NCBI GenBank assembly: GCA_964200075.2
Contig: CAXNAA020000391.1
Coordinates: 1 to 21,713 of the forward strand
Direction: 5' to 3'
Origin: Sphacelaria rigidula
Taxonomy: Eukaryota; Phaeophyceae; Sphacelariales
DNA length: 21,713 nucleotides
In this document: positions 19,281 through 21,713 of the stretch, in pieces
Numbering within the stretch: the stretch's first letter is position 1
Layout of the letters: every line of letters begins with the position of its first letter
Notes under the pieces: model-generated
What the model saw: the letters and a program-made list of their open reading frames with translations, nothing else
What the model was told of the DNA's origin: nothing
Databases searched by the model: none
Position numbers and translations under genes: made by a program

Positions 19281-20510
19281 AATAAATACATTTGGATTCA
19301 ACATGAACAAGAAACGAGACGCGTCGGTTTGCAGCAGAAACCAATTACAAGCGGCATGAACAATCATCCAAGACGCCAGAGGAGTTTTCTTCTCGCGAAT
19401 TTATAATAGCAGCTGTACGCGGCTGCATGGGGGTCAATTTCGGGGAGGGGGAGGGCGACGACAAAACCCTTAAGCCATCTTGCGATCATTTCCGCAACAT
19501 CTGGGTCTCCCAGAGTTACCATCTATCCTCCTCGCGCGGTGTTTAGGGGGGATCTTCATGCATTTATTTCTCTGCGATCAAAGGGTTCATCTTCAAGCAG
19601 AAAGTATGCCAAAACGGCGTGATTTTCTTCGCTGTCCAGCTCCGGGAACGATCAAATCAATGATCATGCACTGTCTATTACTACCACAGACTATCTGTAG
19701 AAAAACCGACGATCACCTCCTTCACACTCTACAATGCGTTGAATCCCCTAATGAATGAATGAACTGGTAGTTCTCCTCACCCTCCTACCATATACCCCCG
19801 CCCCCTATCAAGCCAGGGAAGTCTTGGCATGACCACAATTGCTATAAGTCACAGCTACACACGATCTCACTTGAAAAATGAAGGTGCATCCCTTTTTGTG
19901 CATGCTGTCATATTTTCAACAGTTTGTACAGTGTACTAACATAGACCATTCAACACCCGCTCATGATACGCGATTCTCTTCCAGCTCTTGAAGACGAACA
20001 TAACCAATCGGGAAAGGTCTAATAGGTATACTCATTTCTCAACGCCAAATTGTCAGCCGCCCCGGTCGAGCCCGCGATCGTACGTATATCATAGCCACCG
20101 ATTTAAACACAGCTTTGGCTCCGGCTGGAAGCACGACGCCCTCCTCACCTCCGTCATTGGGGGTGGTCTGTTTCCGTCTAATCATCCTTGAAGGTTTGGC
20201 AGCAGCAGAGCGCTTGGAGGAGTCATCCAATACCACCAGTGAGTGTCAGTAATATCGACCGGATTACGGAACGATTGATATTCCCTCCCCACAGCAATAA
20301 ATATTATCCATCGCTCTCGCCCCCCGGCGCATATCCCGCCCGTAGTTGGCACCATTTTGTTAACGATTACTCGGGCTACCAGGTGATACATTGTCAAACG
20401 ATATTCGTCGAGATACTGAAGCCTCATCCCATGCACGCAGTTGTGTGGCGTAGCTTGCAAGCTCTGCCGAGGAGGCGCGCGCCCCTATCGCTGAAGGAAT
20501 CTCACGGACG
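19281..20510. other. Downstream region of the fucosyltransferase exon
   Basis: This is probably the 3' untranslated region and then intergenic DNA of the minus-strand gene ending at 20511. No polyadenylation signal could be assigned. Open frames on both strands between 20040 and 20520 carry no known motif. A GTACAGTGTACT word lies near 19926. Confidence 0.4.
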
Positions 20511-20690
20511 TTATCGGTGAGGCTCCCAGTGCGAGATATCTATGCTGATGCAAGAATCTCGTGACTTTCCTGCTGCGTCCCGCAGTGTGTAAACTAGCCG
20601 CCCTATGTTTGAAGAAAAAGTGCCGACGAAGACGTCAGCGGCAACGAGCTGATGGAGATCCGCGAATAAGTACGCGAACGAGGCCAAGTT
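20511..20690 (-). CDS. GT23 (FUT8-like) fucosyltransferase, C-terminal exon
   Basis: This is the last exon, 59 codons plus stop TAA (20513-20511), of a Golgi-type glycosyltransferase resembling the alpha-1,6-fucosyltransferase family, which uses GDP-fucose. The signature is VAADVFVGTFSSNIGRLVY preceded by FADLHQL. In GT23 enzymes this D-x-F-V-G-T-F-S-S-N-x-G-R segment lies late in the catalytic domain and contributes to the donor site. The acceptor GTCTCCACAG ends at 20691, and the exon starts in phase 0 at 20690. The short tail (SIDISHWEPHR) closes the protein. No upstream exon was found to the right, up to 21713; exons may be short or beyond the window. A related O-fucosyltransferase-like family is the alternative. 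Confidence 0.7.
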   Translation of the reverse strand, partial: NLASFAYLFADLHQLVAADVFVGTFSSNIGRLVYTLRDAAGKSRDSCISIDISHWEPHR

Positions 20691-21477
20691 CTGTGGAGAC
20701 AAGGAGCCATACGACGATAGAAGGATATTATGTTCTTCAGATGGACGTCACTGAGACCGCAAGCGTGAGAGATGACTCCTGACTACCTTTCTTGTGCACA
20801 ACGTTGTTAAGCACCACGCGCGTCCAACTTGTGGATAAACAGTTTGTGAATACTCCATTTTTCTTTTACCCATTTCTAGTTCTTCTTGTCTAGCTCCATT
20901 ATCGACGACAGTTTGCTGGCGGAAAAACAAACAGAAGTGGTGATAGCAAACAGAGCGAGCGAAAGGCGCGTTGGATTTGCATATCCCGGCAAGCTGGAAT
21001 GTGCTATTTAGCTGAAAAATGGGCCTATAGCTGATGGACGTGCGTTCGCGAAAACTCGAAAGAAAAGTCGTCGCAAACCTCTCTTGCGCTAACCGTGCTA
21101 CCGTACTCTACCGACCACTACAGGAGGGCGATGGCGTTTGGACATCTAAGGGCGTAAAGTTGAGGAACACTACGCAGCGCGTAGAGCGGGTGTGATTTGC
21201 CCCAACTCTATGAAACCGTGCTGTACTATTGTGTACTATACTGCACAGGCTCGAAGCACGCCTCAGCAGATGTGACTGTTGTTCAGATTATTTTAGAACA
21301 ACAGCCAAGAACGGTGGAAGGGCTAGAGATGATCAAGTGGCACTGTGTTTATGAAATGAGCTGAGCAATAAACTTGCCCTGAGGTAATGACTTTTGTCTT
21401 GACGCAATCATCAAGTGTCAGGGAATACTAAAAGCTCGAATTCCTCTCCGAGGGCCATATGATGAGCACCTTTCCGG
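20691..21477. other. Presumed last intron of the fucosyltransferase gene
   Basis: It directly precedes the GT23 exon in transcription order. No MFS-like, GT23-like or other conserved exon could be read on the minus strand. GTAC-rich words occur near 21218-21245. Confidence 0.4.
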
Positions 21478-21713
21478 CATACATACATACATACATACGT
21501 ACATACATACATACATACGTACATACATACATACGTACATACATACATACATACGTACGTACATACATACATACATACATACATACATACATACATACAT
21601 ACATACATACATACAAACATACATACAAACAAACATACGTACGTTCACAGCAGCCGGAACAACAACTTACACCACAAGAGCAAGTACATACATACATACA
21701 TACATACATACAT
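21478..21713. repeat. (ACAT)n microsatellite, interrupted
   Basis: ACAT/ATAC repeats cover about 21478-21644. They are interspersed with ACGT variants (CATACGTACAT) and end in AAAC variants. A unique 40-nt interruption follows, then the repeat resumes at about 21685 and runs off the window. Open frames reading Tyr-Val-Cys-Met on the minus strand are repeat artefacts. Confidence 0.97.

Noticed and set aside
21411-21709. Tyr/Val/Cys/Met repeat proteins on the minus strand
   Set aside because: Pure translation of the ACAT microsatellite.

Overview
The window looks like intron-rich eukaryotic nuclear DNA. Protein fragments are split by GT-AG introns, long stretches are non-coding, and degenerate repeats are abundant. 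There are no bacterial operons or ribosome-binding sites. Moderate GC, G-run-rich introns, a degraded LINE of a type common in algal and stramenopile genomes, and a GT23-like fucosyltransferase exon would fit a stramenopile such as a brown alga. That taxonomic guess is inference and is not proven by the sequence.

Layout. At 1-2335 there is no recognisable coding sequence, but there are two related copies of a TACC-rich dispersed repeat (about 280-600 and 1890-2235) and a roughly 290-bp element with terminal inverted repeats (1055-1344). At 2640-7994, on the minus strand, lies the 5' part of a major facilitator superfamily (MFS) transporter gene. Four exons fit together in splice phase and encode the N-terminal extension, TM1 to TM4 and the motif A loop. 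The remaining exons are presumably to the left of, or outside, the window. Its fourth exon sits inside a large palindrome (2336-2850), so an antisense copy of the exon lies just downstream in the next intron. At 8000-13910 the sequence is mostly gene-poor, with an inverted-repeat element at 9137-9324 and a tRNA-Gln-like unit at 10172-10254. At 13913-14905 there is a decayed LINE reverse-transcriptase relic on the plus strand. From about 15125 to 18195 runs a 3-kb degenerate minisatellite with a 21-bp period, and a small outlying patch lies at about 19150-19280. At 20511-20690, minus strand, is the C-terminal exon of a GT23 (FUT8-like) fucosyltransferase. The window ends in an (ACAT)n microsatellite.

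Only two protein-coding genes are supported, both partial and both on the minus strand: the MFS transporter 5' end and the fucosyltransferase 3' end. Nothing suggests they act together. The most interesting object is the exon-4 palindrome: the pre-mRNA could pair an essential exon and both of its splice sites with an antisense copy in the following intron.
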